From contig NZ_JACICD010000006.1 in the NCBI RefSeq assembly GCF_014195655.1, positions 1-64,000 of the forward strand: a stretch of 64,000 nt of DNA, in the 5' to 3' direction. Origin of the DNA: Ancylobacter tetraedralis (lineage in GTDB: Bacteria > Pseudomonadota > Alphaproteobacteria > Rhizobiales > Xanthobacteraceae). Made by a program: the position numbers and the translations under genes. Numbering within the stretch: the first letter of the stretch is position 1; the number at the start of each line of letters is the position of its first letter. Shown here in pieces: positions 17,369 through 24,973 of the stretch. Under the pieces are notes generated by a model, which saw nothing but the letters and a program-made list of their open reading frames with translations, was not told the origin of the DNA and ran no database searches.

Positions 17369-18839
17369 GCTCCCGCAGAAAGCCCATCATCCGCGCCTCG
17401 GCGGCGTCGCGCTCGGCCTGCAGCGCCACCAGCTTTTCCACTTCCTCGCCCACATCCACCGCCTCGGCCTCCTCTCCAAGGTGCACATAGCGGGAGATGT
17501 TGAGGTTGAAGTCGTTGGCCTCGATCTCGGCGACCGGAACGACCCGCGCCAGCCGCTCCACATCCGCGAAACCCGCATAGGCGCCGGCCAGCGTCGCCAC
17601 ATTGGCCTCGGAGAGGTGGTTCTGCGCCTTACCCTCGACGAACTGCTCGGCGCCGTTGACGATGAGGATCTTCCCCCGCCGCGCCGCCGGCTTGTTCCTG
17701 CGCAGAATGAGGATGCAGGCGGGAATGCCGGCGCCGTAGAACAGGTTCGGCGCCAGCCCGATGACGGCTTCCACGAGGTCGTCGCGGATCATCCCCTCGC
17801 GGATGCGCCCTTCCGCTCCGCCGCGAAACAGCACGCCATGGGGCAGCACCACGCCGCACATGCCATCCTCTTTCAGGCTCGCCACCATGTGCTGCACGAA
17901 GGCAAGGTCGCCATAGGATTTCGGCGGGCAGCCATAGACATCGCGGCCATAGGCATCGCCCTCGCGCCACACCTCGAACCCCCAGCTTTTCAGCGAGAAG
18001 GGCGGGTTGGCCAGCACCCGGTCAAAGGTGCGGATCGCCTTCACCCCCTCGCCGGTCAGGTGCTTCGGCTCCAGCAGCGTATCGCCGCGCGCCACCTTGG
18101 CGTCGTCGATATCGTGCAGGAACAGGTTCATCTGGCAGATCGCCCAGGTGTTGAGGTTCTTCTCCTGGCCGAACAGCGACAGGCTCTTGGGGTTCTGGCC
18201 CTGCCGCTCGAGATGATGCACCGCCTCCAGCAGCATGCCGCCCGAGCCGCAGGTGGGATCATAGATCGACATGCCCGCTTCCGGCTTCAGGCACTCGACG
18301 ATGAGCCGCACCACCATTTTCGGGGTGTAGAACTCGCCGCCCTTCTTGCCGGAATCGTCGGCGAAACGCTCGATGAGATATTCATAGGCTTGGCCGAGCA
18401 TGTCCGGCTCGACATCCCCCTTGCGCAGCCGGTAGGTCTCGAAATGCTGGAGCAGCTTTTCGAGCATGGCGTCCGGAAAGCGCTCCTTGTTGTTGAAGTC
18501 GACATCCTGAAACACGCCCTTGAGACGCAGGTTCGCGTCTTCAATGGCGCGGAAGGCGTCGTTCAGACGCGCGCCGATATCGGTGGCGTGGCGGCGGATG
18601 TCGCGCCAGAAATGGCCCTTGGGAATGTCGAAGCGGTGCTCGTCGGGATCGGCCGCCAGCGCGGCATCGTGATAGCGCGCGAGGCGGTCCTCATACTCCT
18701 CCTCCCACACATCCGAGAGGCGTTTGAAGAACAAGAGGCCGAAAATATAGTGCTTGTAGTCCCCGGAATCGATCGATCCGCGCAGGATATCGGCCGCCCG
18801 CCACAGGTGGGTCTCGAGTTGCGAAAGCGTCAGCGCCAT
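17352..18839 (-). CDS. hsdM: Type I restriction-modification methyltransferase subunit (HsdM)
   Basis: 495 residues. An N-terminal helical domain (1-150) is followed by the N6-adenine methyltransferase fold, with GEFYTP at 168-173, SAM motif I DPTCGSGG from residue 194 and the catalytic NPPF at 278-281. It protects host DNA by methylating the site chosen by HsdS. ATG at 18839 is preceded by AAGAAGA. First gene of the hsd operon, divergent from the Mrr-like gene at 19037; the 197-bp gap must hold both promoters. Confidence 0.95.
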   Translation of the reverse strand: MALTLSQLETHLWRAADILRGSIDSGDYKHYIFGLLFFKRLSDVWEEEYEDRLARYHDAALAADPDEHRFDIPKGHFWRDIRRHATDIGARLNDAFRAIEDANLRLKGVFQDVDFNNKERFPDAMLEKLLQHFETYRLRKGDVEPDMLGQAYEYLIERFADDSGKKGGEFYTPKMVVRLIVECLKPEAGMSIYDPTCGSGGMLLEAVHHLERQGQNPKSLSLFGQEKNLNTWAICQMNLFLHDIDDAKVARGDTLLEPKHLTGEGVKAIRTFDRVLANPPFSLKSWGFEVWREGDAYGRDVYGCPPKSYGDLAFVQHMVASLKEDGMCGVVLPHGVLFRGGAEGRIREGMIRDDLVEAVIGLAPNLFYGAGIPACILILRRNKPAARRGKILIVNGAEQFVEGKAQNHLSEANVATLAGAYAGFADVERLARVVPVAEIEANDFNLNISRYVHLGEEAEAVDVGEEVEKLVALQAERDAAEARMMGFLRELGYVG

Positions 18840-19036
18840 TCTTCTTGCCCCTTCGTCCCGAGCCGCCGCGGGTCATATGCCCGCTTCGCATGCCACCGGA
18901 GCGCCCCTTTTCATTATGAGCCGATTTCTACCTGTGACAGAAGCCCGATGAAAGCCGGATAGCGCACCGTGGCCGCCTTGCCTCCGTCGATACCTGCCCC
19001 CTACGATGACACCCAGCGATAGGGTCGGATGGTTCG

Positions 19037-20029
19037 ATGAAGCAGGCATGGGTAGTGCGCGCCGAGCGCGGAGGGCGGCTCTACGACGCGTTCAAGGAGA
19101 ATTCCATCATCGCCATCGGCTGGAGCGACATCGGTCCGCTGACGGAGCTGAAGACGCGCGAGAAGATCGCCGCCAAAGTCGCCGCCATCTGGCCAGAGTG
19201 GAAGCCGCAGGCCGTGGCGATGTCGGCCGGACAGCTCCACCGCTTCCGCAGCGAGATGAAGATCGGCGATCGCATCGTCACCTATGACCCCAGCCGCCGC
19301 GTCTATCTCGTCGGCGAAATCGCCGGCGAGTATCGGTGGGATCCCAGCATCGACGCCGAGGATCCGAATGTCCGATCCGTGGCATGGCAGGGTGAAGTCT
19401 CGCGCGATCTGCTCTCCGTGCGCAGCCGCAACAGCCTCGGCGCCATCTCGACGCTGTTCCAGCTGCCGCCTGACGTGGTCGACGACCTCCTGCGCGCACT
19501 CAAATCGCACCAGCCGGCGAAAGCCGACCCCGCGGCGTCCGTCGAAATCGCCGAGGAGGATGTGTTCAAGAACATCCAGGAGAAGGCGATCGAATTCACC
19601 AAGGACCGCGTCAACGCACTGGACTGGTCCGATCTGCAGGAACTCGTCGCCGGCCTGCTGCGCGCCATGGGCTACAAGACGCGCGTGTCTCCGGCCGGCG
19701 CCGATCGCGGCAAGGACATCGTCGCCTCGCCGGATGGATTCGGATTCGAATCGCCGCGCATCGTCGTCGAGGTCAAACATCGGCAGGGCACGATCGGCTC
19801 GCAGGCGATCCGCAGTTTTCTGGGTGGTCGCCATCCACAGGACAAGGGGCTGTATGTCTCCACCGGCGGCTTCTCCAAGGACGCCCTCTATGAGGCCGAG
19901 CGCGCTAGCATCCCGCTGTCGCTGATGACGATCGACGATCTCGTGGACGCGGTGATCCAGAATTACGAGAAACTGGATATCGAGACGCAGCAGTTGTTGC
20001 CGCTGAAGCGCATCTATTGGCCGGCGTGA
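19037..20029 (+). CDS. Mrr-like restriction endonuclease
   Basis: 330 residues. The C-terminal half (about 200-310) is an Mrr_cat-type PD-(D/E)XK domain, with the catalytic D in AGADRGKDIV and E-x-K in IVVEVKHRQG, followed by the Gly-rich strand GGRHPQDKGLYVSTGGFS. The N-terminal part (1-110) looks like a small beta domain similar to those that read modified DNA or bind cofactors. Type IV enzymes of this class cut methylated DNA; here it sits divergently beside a type I system. That pairing must be compatible with HsdM methylation, so it may target other modifications. Part of the island's defence cargo. Confidence 0.8.
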   Translation: MKQAWVVRAERGGRLYDAFKENSIIAIGWSDIGPLTELKTREKIAAKVAAIWPEWKPQAVAMSAGQLHRFRSEMKIGDRIVTYDPSRRVYLVGEIAGEYRWDPSIDAEDPNVRSVAWQGEVSRDLLSVRSRNSLGAISTLFQLPPDVVDDLLRALKSHQPAKADPAASVEIAEEDVFKNIQEKAIEFTKDRVNALDWSDLQELVAGLLRAMGYKTRVSPAGADRGKDIVASPDGFGFESPRIVVEVKHRQGTIGSQAIRSFLGGRHPQDKGLYVSTGGFSKDALYEAERASIPLSLMTIDDLVDAVIQNYEKLDIETQQLLPLKRIYWPA

Positions 20030-20129
20030 CCTTGGATTGTGCCGGAGACGGCAGATCGCGCGTTGAGATAGAGCTTTCTTGACGTCGTCTCATCAGACGG
20101 ATGCCTGAAAAAAATTTCGGGGAGAAAGC

Positions 20130-20220
20130 TGTTCCCCCATGTTCCCCAACCTGAAAACTCACGGGGAACAGGATTTCCCTTGATGGATCAGACTTGTACC
20201 CCTTGTTCCCCCGGTTCCCC
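20130..20220. repeat. Second GGGGAAC-type repeat array at the integrase end
   Basis: Copies of TGTTCCCC lie at 20130-20137 and 20140-20147, and a forward GGGGAACA at 20163-20170. Then a 9-bp-period triad sits at 20195, 20204 and 20213 (TGTACCCC, TGTTCCCC, GGTTCCCC). Read on the minus strand the triad is GGGGAAC, GGGGAAC, GGGGTAC, the same order as at 6108-6133. The array overlaps the 3' end of the integrase reading frame. It may be integrase arm-binding DNA near an attachment site, or replication iterons. Confidence 0.6.
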
Positions 20221-20835
20221 CGAAAATTCGGTGACATCCGAACGCTCTTCACCCGATGATGAGGCCCGATTGGCATCCGCCTCATCGTCACCATGCTCGC
20301 AATACATCGCCCACGCTTCCATGAGCGTGCGCCGTTTCTCGAGCGCATCGCCGCGGCGATAGGCACGCTCGACTTCATCACCCACCGTATGCGCCAGCGC
20401 GGCTTCGGCGACCTCGCGCTGGAACGTTGTCTCCTCACCGACCCAATCACGGAATGCCGAACGGAAGCCGTGCACGGTGTAATCGCAGTCCAGCCGGCGC
20501 AGTTGCATGTCGAAGGCCATGACCGACAAGGGCTTCGCCTTTCGGGCACCGGGAAAGACAAAGGCGTCGCTGTCCGAATCGTCGCAGTCCGGGGGCTTCA
20601 TGCCAGTCAGGAGTTCGATCGTGCGCGCCGGGAGCGGCACCCGATGCTCGCGCCCCGCCTTCATGCGATGCGCCGGCACGGTCCAGACCTTTGCCTTCAG
20701 GTCGAACTCTCCCCACTGCGCCTCCCGCACCTCGCCGGACCGCGCTGCCGTCAGGATCAGGAATTCGAGCGCGCGCGCTGTCACCCCGTCGCTGTCCTGG
20801 AGGCTGACGATGAAGGCATCCGCCACTGATCGAGA
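20188..20835 (-). pseudogene. P4-type tyrosine integrase, catalytic domain only
   Basis: About 215 residues of a P4/CP4-type integrase survive, beginning around VADAFIVSLQDSDG. All catalytic residues are visible: Arg in AARSGEVREAQW, Lys in RMKAGREHRVPL, His/Arg in HGFRSAFRDW, His in ALAHTVG and Tyr in ERAYRRGD. The arm-binding and core-binding domains are missing; upstream of about 20840 the frame runs into a serine recombinase remnant. The reading frame is formally open to 21222, but that extension is chimeric and partly antisense to an IS481 remnant. The integrase is almost certainly inactive, so the island is probably immobilised. Confidence 0.8.
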
Positions 20836-20844
20836 TGTTTGGCA

Positions 20845-21015
20845 TTTCGATCCGCTGATCCGAACCTCGCCCTCGACAAACTCGACGCGCTGGGCGAGCG
20901 CGCGGAGATGGTCGCGGCGATAGCCGGCGCCTTCGAGGCGGATGCGCTGGCGGGAAACACTGGCGAACTTGCTCAGCATCGCCGACGTGACGGGCTTTCT
21001 CCCGGCGTTCTGGAG
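20845..21015 (-). pseudogene. C-terminal fragment of a serine (resolvase-type) recombinase
   Basis: The segment RLEGAGYRRDHLRALAQRVE, followed by EGEVRISGSK, matches from memory the C-terminal part of large serine recombinases common in Hyphomicrobiales. Only about 57 residues remain, with no catalytic resolvase domain. The fragment is in frame with, and directly upstream of, the integrase remnant, so the junction at about 20835-20845 joins two unrelated recombinases. Confidence 0.6.
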
Positions 21016-21069
21016 CATGGCCGGGGCACGCTCGGCGTCTGCCTCGGCCGGATGGCGGGTGGCCTTCGG

Positions 21070-21566
21070 GCCGTGGACCGCACCTCCAAGTCGGTCTTCG
21101 CCTGAATCAACCGGAAGGCGACGAAGCGGGTGGCGGCCGGCTTGCTCAAGGCTCTGCTCATGGCTGTCCCCTACAGGATCCACACGCTGCTGACGGATAA
21201 GGCGGTTGCGTTCGTCCAGCACGACAAGAGAGCCATGGCGGCTCCATCGCCCACGTGTTCGGCCGGGTCTGCGCCGAACACGGCGTCGAGCACAGGCTCA
21301 CCACGCCGTATCATCCATGGACCAACGGCCAGGCCGAGCGGATGATCCGGACCATCAAGGACGCCACCGTCCGCGCCTTCCACTACGCCTCGATCGACGA
21401 CCTGAGGCGCCATGTCCGGGACCGGTTGCCCGCCTAAAACGACGCCAAGCCGATCAAGGCGCTCCGCTTCAAAACCCCGCCCGAAGCGCTCAAATCCGTC
21501 AGCGTCGAAAAGCCGGAGCTATTCGTTCGTCCGCCAAGCCATGACATCCTGGGACGAAACACCTAG
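21070..21566 (+). pseudogene. Decayed IS481-family transposase
   Basis: C-terminal two-thirds of an rve-type transposase. Recognisable blocks are AVDRTSKSVFA, KRVAAGLLKALLMAVPYRIH, then HLTTPYHPWTNGQAERM-type catalytic residues (here HRLTTPYHPWTNGQ; the E of the DDE triad is in QAERM), and KALRFKTPPEAL near the end. The gene is broken by a TGA at 21103-21105, a frameshift between about 21220 and 21255 and a TAA at 21435-21437. It ends at the TAG at 21564-21566. It cannot be functional. Confidence 0.8.
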
Positions 21567-21670
21567 CCGATATCGAGGATATCGTGCCCTTCATCCGCGT
21601 CCTGGCTTCGGACAGCGGGTCGATGACCGGACAAACCATCCTGAGCAACGGCGGCGACACCACGAAATGA
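21566..21670 (+). pseudogene. C-terminal tail of a short-chain dehydrogenase
   Basis: The frame ending at the TGA at 21668-21670 reads IEDIVPFIRVLASDSGSMTG, then QTILSNGGD, the typical SDR C-terminus (DIVPFIRFLASD...MTGQTILVNGG). No start or Rossmann domain is present; the upstream part is replaced by the IS481 remnant, whose stop codon overlaps this fragment by one base. It was probably an intact SDR gene before the insertion or deletion. Confidence 0.65.
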
Positions 21671-21739
21671 GATGAGCGGCGATGCGTCGTCCCGATCGAC
21701 ATGCTGCCGGGTCCATATGGCGGGAACAGGGGGGCGCTC

Positions 21740-21986
21740 ATGCATAGGTCGCTCCTCCTTGCAGAGGGCGCCGGCCTGCGCGGCGTCTTCGGCCTTTTCG
21801 GGAAGCTCTGGCACGGCAATGTCGCGGGCATCGCCTCGGGTGGCTGGCTTTTGCGCTGGTAAACATGTGGGTGAGCGTCACCAGGCGGGCTACTCGGTCA
21901 CACAGGAGTTGCCCATCCTTCGGGTCGTCTTCATCGTGCCCGCTGCGCTCGCCGCGTTGGTGACGTGGCCGTTGACGAAAGGCTGA
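21740..21986 (+). pseudogene. Possible frameshifted small membrane protein gene upstream of the antiporter
   Basis: Three consecutive frames each carry a plausible piece of one small membrane protein: FGLFGKLWHGNVAGIASGG (from ATG 21740), then WLAFALVNMWVSVT, then GYSVTQELPILRVVFIVPAA ending at the TGA just before the antiporter gene. Read together they would give about 80 residues with two hydrophobic helices. This is a reconstruction, so the call is tentative. Confidence 0.3.
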
Positions 21987-21989
21987 CCC

Positions 21990-23795
21990 GTGAGCCCCGA
22001 AGCCGTCTCCCATGCCGCTGAGGCCGTCTCTCATGGCGGCTTCGATCTCGTTCCCGTCGTGGTGCTTCTCGGCGCGGCCATTATCGCTGTGCCATTGTTC
22101 AAGCGGCTGGGGCTCGGCTCCGTGCTGGGCTATCTTGCCGCTGGCCTCGTCATCGGGCCGTTCGGCATCGGCCTGTTCACCGACCCGCAGTCGATCCTGC
22201 ATGTCGCGGAACTCGGCGTCGTCATGTTCCTGTTCATCATCGGACTGGAGATGCAGCCCTCGCGGCTCTGGTCGATGCGCGGCGAGATTTTTGGTCTGGG
22301 TCTCGCGCAGGTGGGATTGTGCATCAGCCTCTTGACCTGTGTCGGACTCGCCCTTGGCTATCCCGTCGCACAGAGCTTCGTCGCCGGCACCGGCTTCGTG
22401 CTGACCTCCACCGCCATCGTCATGCAGATGCTGGAGGAGCGGCGGGCGATGGGCCTGGCCAAGGGGCGGCGGATCGTTGCTATCCTGCTGCTGGAAGATC
22501 TCGCCATCGTGCCATTGCTGGCGCTCGTCGCGTTTCTCGCGCCGGGCGGGGAAGACGCCACGCTCGCCGACCGGCTGACCGGCGTCGCGATCGGTCTGGC
22601 GTCGATCGCCGGACTGGTGCTTGCGGGTCGTTACCTGCTCGATCCGCTGTTCCGCCTTCTCGGCAAGGCGAGAGCGCGTGAGGTGATGACCGCGGCCGCG
22701 CTGTTCGTCGTGCTCGGCGCGGCGCTCGCCATGCAGCTCGGCGGCCTGTCGATGGCCATGGGCGCCTTCCTGGCGGGCGTGCTCCTGTCGGAATCCTCGT
22801 TCCGCCACCAGCTCGAAGCCGATGTGGAGCCGTTCCGCGGCATTCTGCTTGGCCTGTTCTTCCTGGGCGTGGGCATGTCGCTCGACCTTGCCGTGATCGC
22901 CGCCAACTGGCGTCTGATCGGGCTCGCCGTGGCCGCCTACATGGTGCTGAAGACCATCGGCATTTACACGGTCGCCCGGCTGTTCCGGGCCGATCACCGC
23001 GAGGCGATCGAGCGTGCCGTGCTGATGGCGCAGGGCGGCGAGTTTGCCTTCGTGCTCTACGCCGCGGCGACCTCGGCCGGGATCATCGACGGCGAGGCCA
23101 ACGCCGTCCTGACCGCGACCATCATCGTCTCCATGGCGCTCACCCCGCTCATGATCATCCTGCACGACCGGTTGATGCCGAAGCGCGCACCGTCGATGGA
23201 AGGCGTCGAGACCGCGCAAAACCTCTCCGCCAGCGCGCTGCTCATCGGCTTCGGCCGCTTCGGCCAGATCGCGAGCCAGCCCCTGCTGGCCAATGGCTGT
23301 TCGATCTCCATCATCGAGACCGACACGGACGCCATCCGCGACGCCCGCGATTTCGGCTTCAAGGTCCATTATGGCGATGGCGCGCGCCTCGACATCCTGC
23401 ACGCCGCCGGCGCCCATGACGCACGCCTGATCGTCATCGCCGTTCACGATCGCGAGGCGAGCCTGAAGATCGCGGAACTGCTCAAGGCCGAGTTTCCGCT
23501 GGTGCCTGTGCTTGCGCGCTCCCTCGACCGAGAGCATGCCATCGAACTGATCCACGCGGGTGTCGACTGGCAGATCCGCGAGACCCTGGAATCCGCCCTC
23601 ATGCTCGGCGAGAAGGCGCTCGAAATGATGAATGTCGATGAGGAGGATCGCCGGCGCGTGATGGAGGATGTCCGCCGCCGCGACAGCGAACGCTTCGCCA
23701 TGGAGACGGTGGAAGGCATCTATGCCGGGCGGGATCTGATCCACGGCAACGCGCGGCGAAAGGACGAGCCGGCAAGGCGGGACGGCTCGTCTTGA
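21990..23795 (+). CDS. Kef-type monovalent cation/proton antiporter (CPA2)
   Basis: 601 residues. About twelve membrane helices fill residues 1-390 (Na_H_Exchanger domain), followed by a TrkA-N/RCK nucleotide-binding domain at about 405-530 starting with GFGRFGQIAS (G-x-G-x-x-G). It exchanges K+ or Na+ for H+ in the inner membrane; in KefB/KefC this is gated by glutathione and electrophile adducts. No KefF/KefG-type quinone reductase partner is seen nearby. GTG start with GAAAGG just upstream. Its stop overlaps the next gene. Confidence 0.9.
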   Translation: MSPEAVSHAAEAVSHGGFDLVPVVVLLGAAIIAVPLFKRLGLGSVLGYLAAGLVIGPFGIGLFTDPQSILHVAELGVVMFLFIIGLEMQPSRLWSMRGEIFGLGLAQVGLCISLLTCVGLALGYPVAQSFVAGTGFVLTSTAIVMQMLEERRAMGLAKGRRIVAILLLEDLAIVPLLALVAFLAPGGEDATLADRLTGVAIGLASIAGLVLAGRYLLDPLFRLLGKARAREVMTAAALFVVLGAALAMQLGGLSMAMGAFLAGVLLSESSFRHQLEADVEPFRGILLGLFFLGVGMSLDLAVIAANWRLIGLAVAAYMVLKTIGIYTVARLFRADHREAIERAVLMAQGGEFAFVLYAAATSAGIIDGEANAVLTATIIVSMALTPLMIILHDRLMPKRAPSMEGVETAQNLSASALLIGFGRFGQIASQPLLANGCSISIIETDTDAIRDARDFGFKVHYGDGARLDILHAAGAHDARLIVIAVHDREASLKIAELLKAEFPLVPVLARSLDREHAIELIHAGVDWQIRETLESALMLGEKALEMMNVDEEDRRRVMEDVRRRDSERFAMETVEGIYAGRDLIHGNARRKDEPARRDGSS

Positions 23796-24367
23796 AGGTG
23801 AAGCACAGGCCGCAGGCTGGGGCGATGGAGGCGGAGATCGCCGCCGTCGTGGCGTTCTGGAAGAAAGCAGGCGAGTGCGGGCAATGGTTCGACGCGGATG
23901 GCGGATTCGACCTGGCTTTCCGCGAAAGGTACCTCGGCCTGCACATGGAGGTGGCGGCACGCGAGCATGACGGCTGGCTGGCATCGCCCGAGGGCGCGCT
24001 GGCGCTCCTGATCCTGACGGACCAGTTCCCGCGCAATGCCTTCCGGGGCACCGGTCACATGTACGCAACCGACCCGCTCGCACGCGGCTTCGCGCGTCAC
24101 GCGCTGGCGGTGGGGCATATGGCGCGCGTCGAGCCAGGCTTGCGGCTCTTCTTCTGCCTGCCATTCGCCCATTCCGAAGACCTCGACGATCAGGATCTAT
24201 CGGTGCGGCTGAACGCGGAACTGGGCGAGCCATGGCTGGGGCATGCCGAAGGGCACCGCGACATCATCCACCGCTTCGGCCGCTTCCCGCATCGAAATCC
24301 CATGCTCGGCCGCGCCATGACTCCGCAAGAGGACGATTATCTCAAGAGCGGCGGCTTCCAGGGCTAG
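23792..24367 (+). CDS. DUF924 family protein
   Basis: 191 residues of the DUF924 family, recognisable by LILTDQFPRNAFRGTGHMYA and the preceding W-F-x-x-D/D-x-x-F pattern; the fold is helical and TPR-like. Biochemical function unknown. The TTG at 23792 overlaps the antiporter stop (TTGA), suggesting translational coupling; ATG at 23825 (MEAEIAAVVAFW) is a good alternative start. Likely co-transcribed with the antiporter. Confidence 0.8.
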   Translation: MKVKHRPQAGAMEAEIAAVVAFWKKAGECGQWFDADGGFDLAFRERYLGLHMEVAAREHDGWLASPEGALALLILTDQFPRNAFRGTGHMYATDPLARGFARHALAVGHMARVEPGLRLFFCLPFAHSEDLDDQDLSVRLNAELGEPWLGHAEGHRDIIHRFGRFPHRNPMLGRAMTPQEDDYLKSGGFQG

Positions 24368-24380
24368 CGGTGCCTTCGGA

Positions 24381-24953
24381 TCAGGTTGCGTCTCGCTGGG
24401 TGGAGAGGGGCAAGGGCGGAGGCGGAGCGGTTGCGCCGGGCCCGAGCGAGCGCTGCACCATCACGCTGTTGGCCCAGCGGCCATAACGGTAGGCAACCGA
24501 GGGGAGAACCCCCACCCGGACAAAGCCGAAACGATCATGGATGGCGAGCGATGCGGTGTTGTCGCCGTCGATATAGCCGATCATCTGTCGGAACCCAGCC
24601 GCCGCGCAGGCGTCGATCAGCCCGCGCAGCAGCCGGCTGCCGATGCCACGGCCAATGTGCTCGTGGTGAACATAGATGGAATGCTTGACGGTGTAGCGGT
24701 AAGCCGGGCGCTTGCGGAACAGCACCACATAGGCATATCCGACCACCTCCTCGCCGCGGATCGCGACGATGTGGGGAAAGCGGCGGTTTTTCAGGTTCTT
24801 GCGCCGCTCCCTCAGATCGTCGGGCTGCGGCGTGTCGCTGTCGTCCACCCCGTCCTCGACGCCCCGGCGGATGTGATGGCGATAGATCGCCAGCATGGCG
24901 TCGACGTCGGCATCCCGCGTGGGGCGGATGACGACCGCATTCTCCTGCTCCAT
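24381..24953 (-). CDS. GNAT N-acetyltransferase, phosphinothricin-acetyltransferase-like
   Basis: 190 residues with the GNAT fold: N-terminal IRPTRDADVDAMLAIYRHHI, strand 4 in VVGYAYVVLFRKRPAYRYT, the acetyl-CoA loop HHEHIGRGIGSRLLRGLI and the C-terminal AIHDRFGFVRVGVLP motif. This pattern is typical of the Pat/Bar branch, which acetylates small amines such as methionine sulfoximine. The C-terminus has a Pro-rich tail. It follows the decarboxylase gene by 20 bp and is probably its operon partner. Confidence 0.85.
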   Translation of the reverse strand: MEQENAVVIRPTRDADVDAMLAIYRHHIRRGVEDGVDDSDTPQPDDLRERRKNLKNRRFPHIVAIRGEEVVGYAYVVLFRKRPAYRYTVKHSIYVHHEHIGRGIGSRLLRGLIDACAAAGFRQMIGYIDGDNTASLAIHDRFGFVRVGVLPSVAYRYGRWANSVMVQRSLGPGATAPPPPLPLSTQRDAT

Positions 24954-24973
24954 GAACGAACCCGACTTCCCGC

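Noticed and set aside
21738..24233. 831-codon minus-strand frame opposite the Kef antiporter
   Set aside because: It is a shadow of the antiporter gene with His/Asp/Arg-rich composition and no domain.
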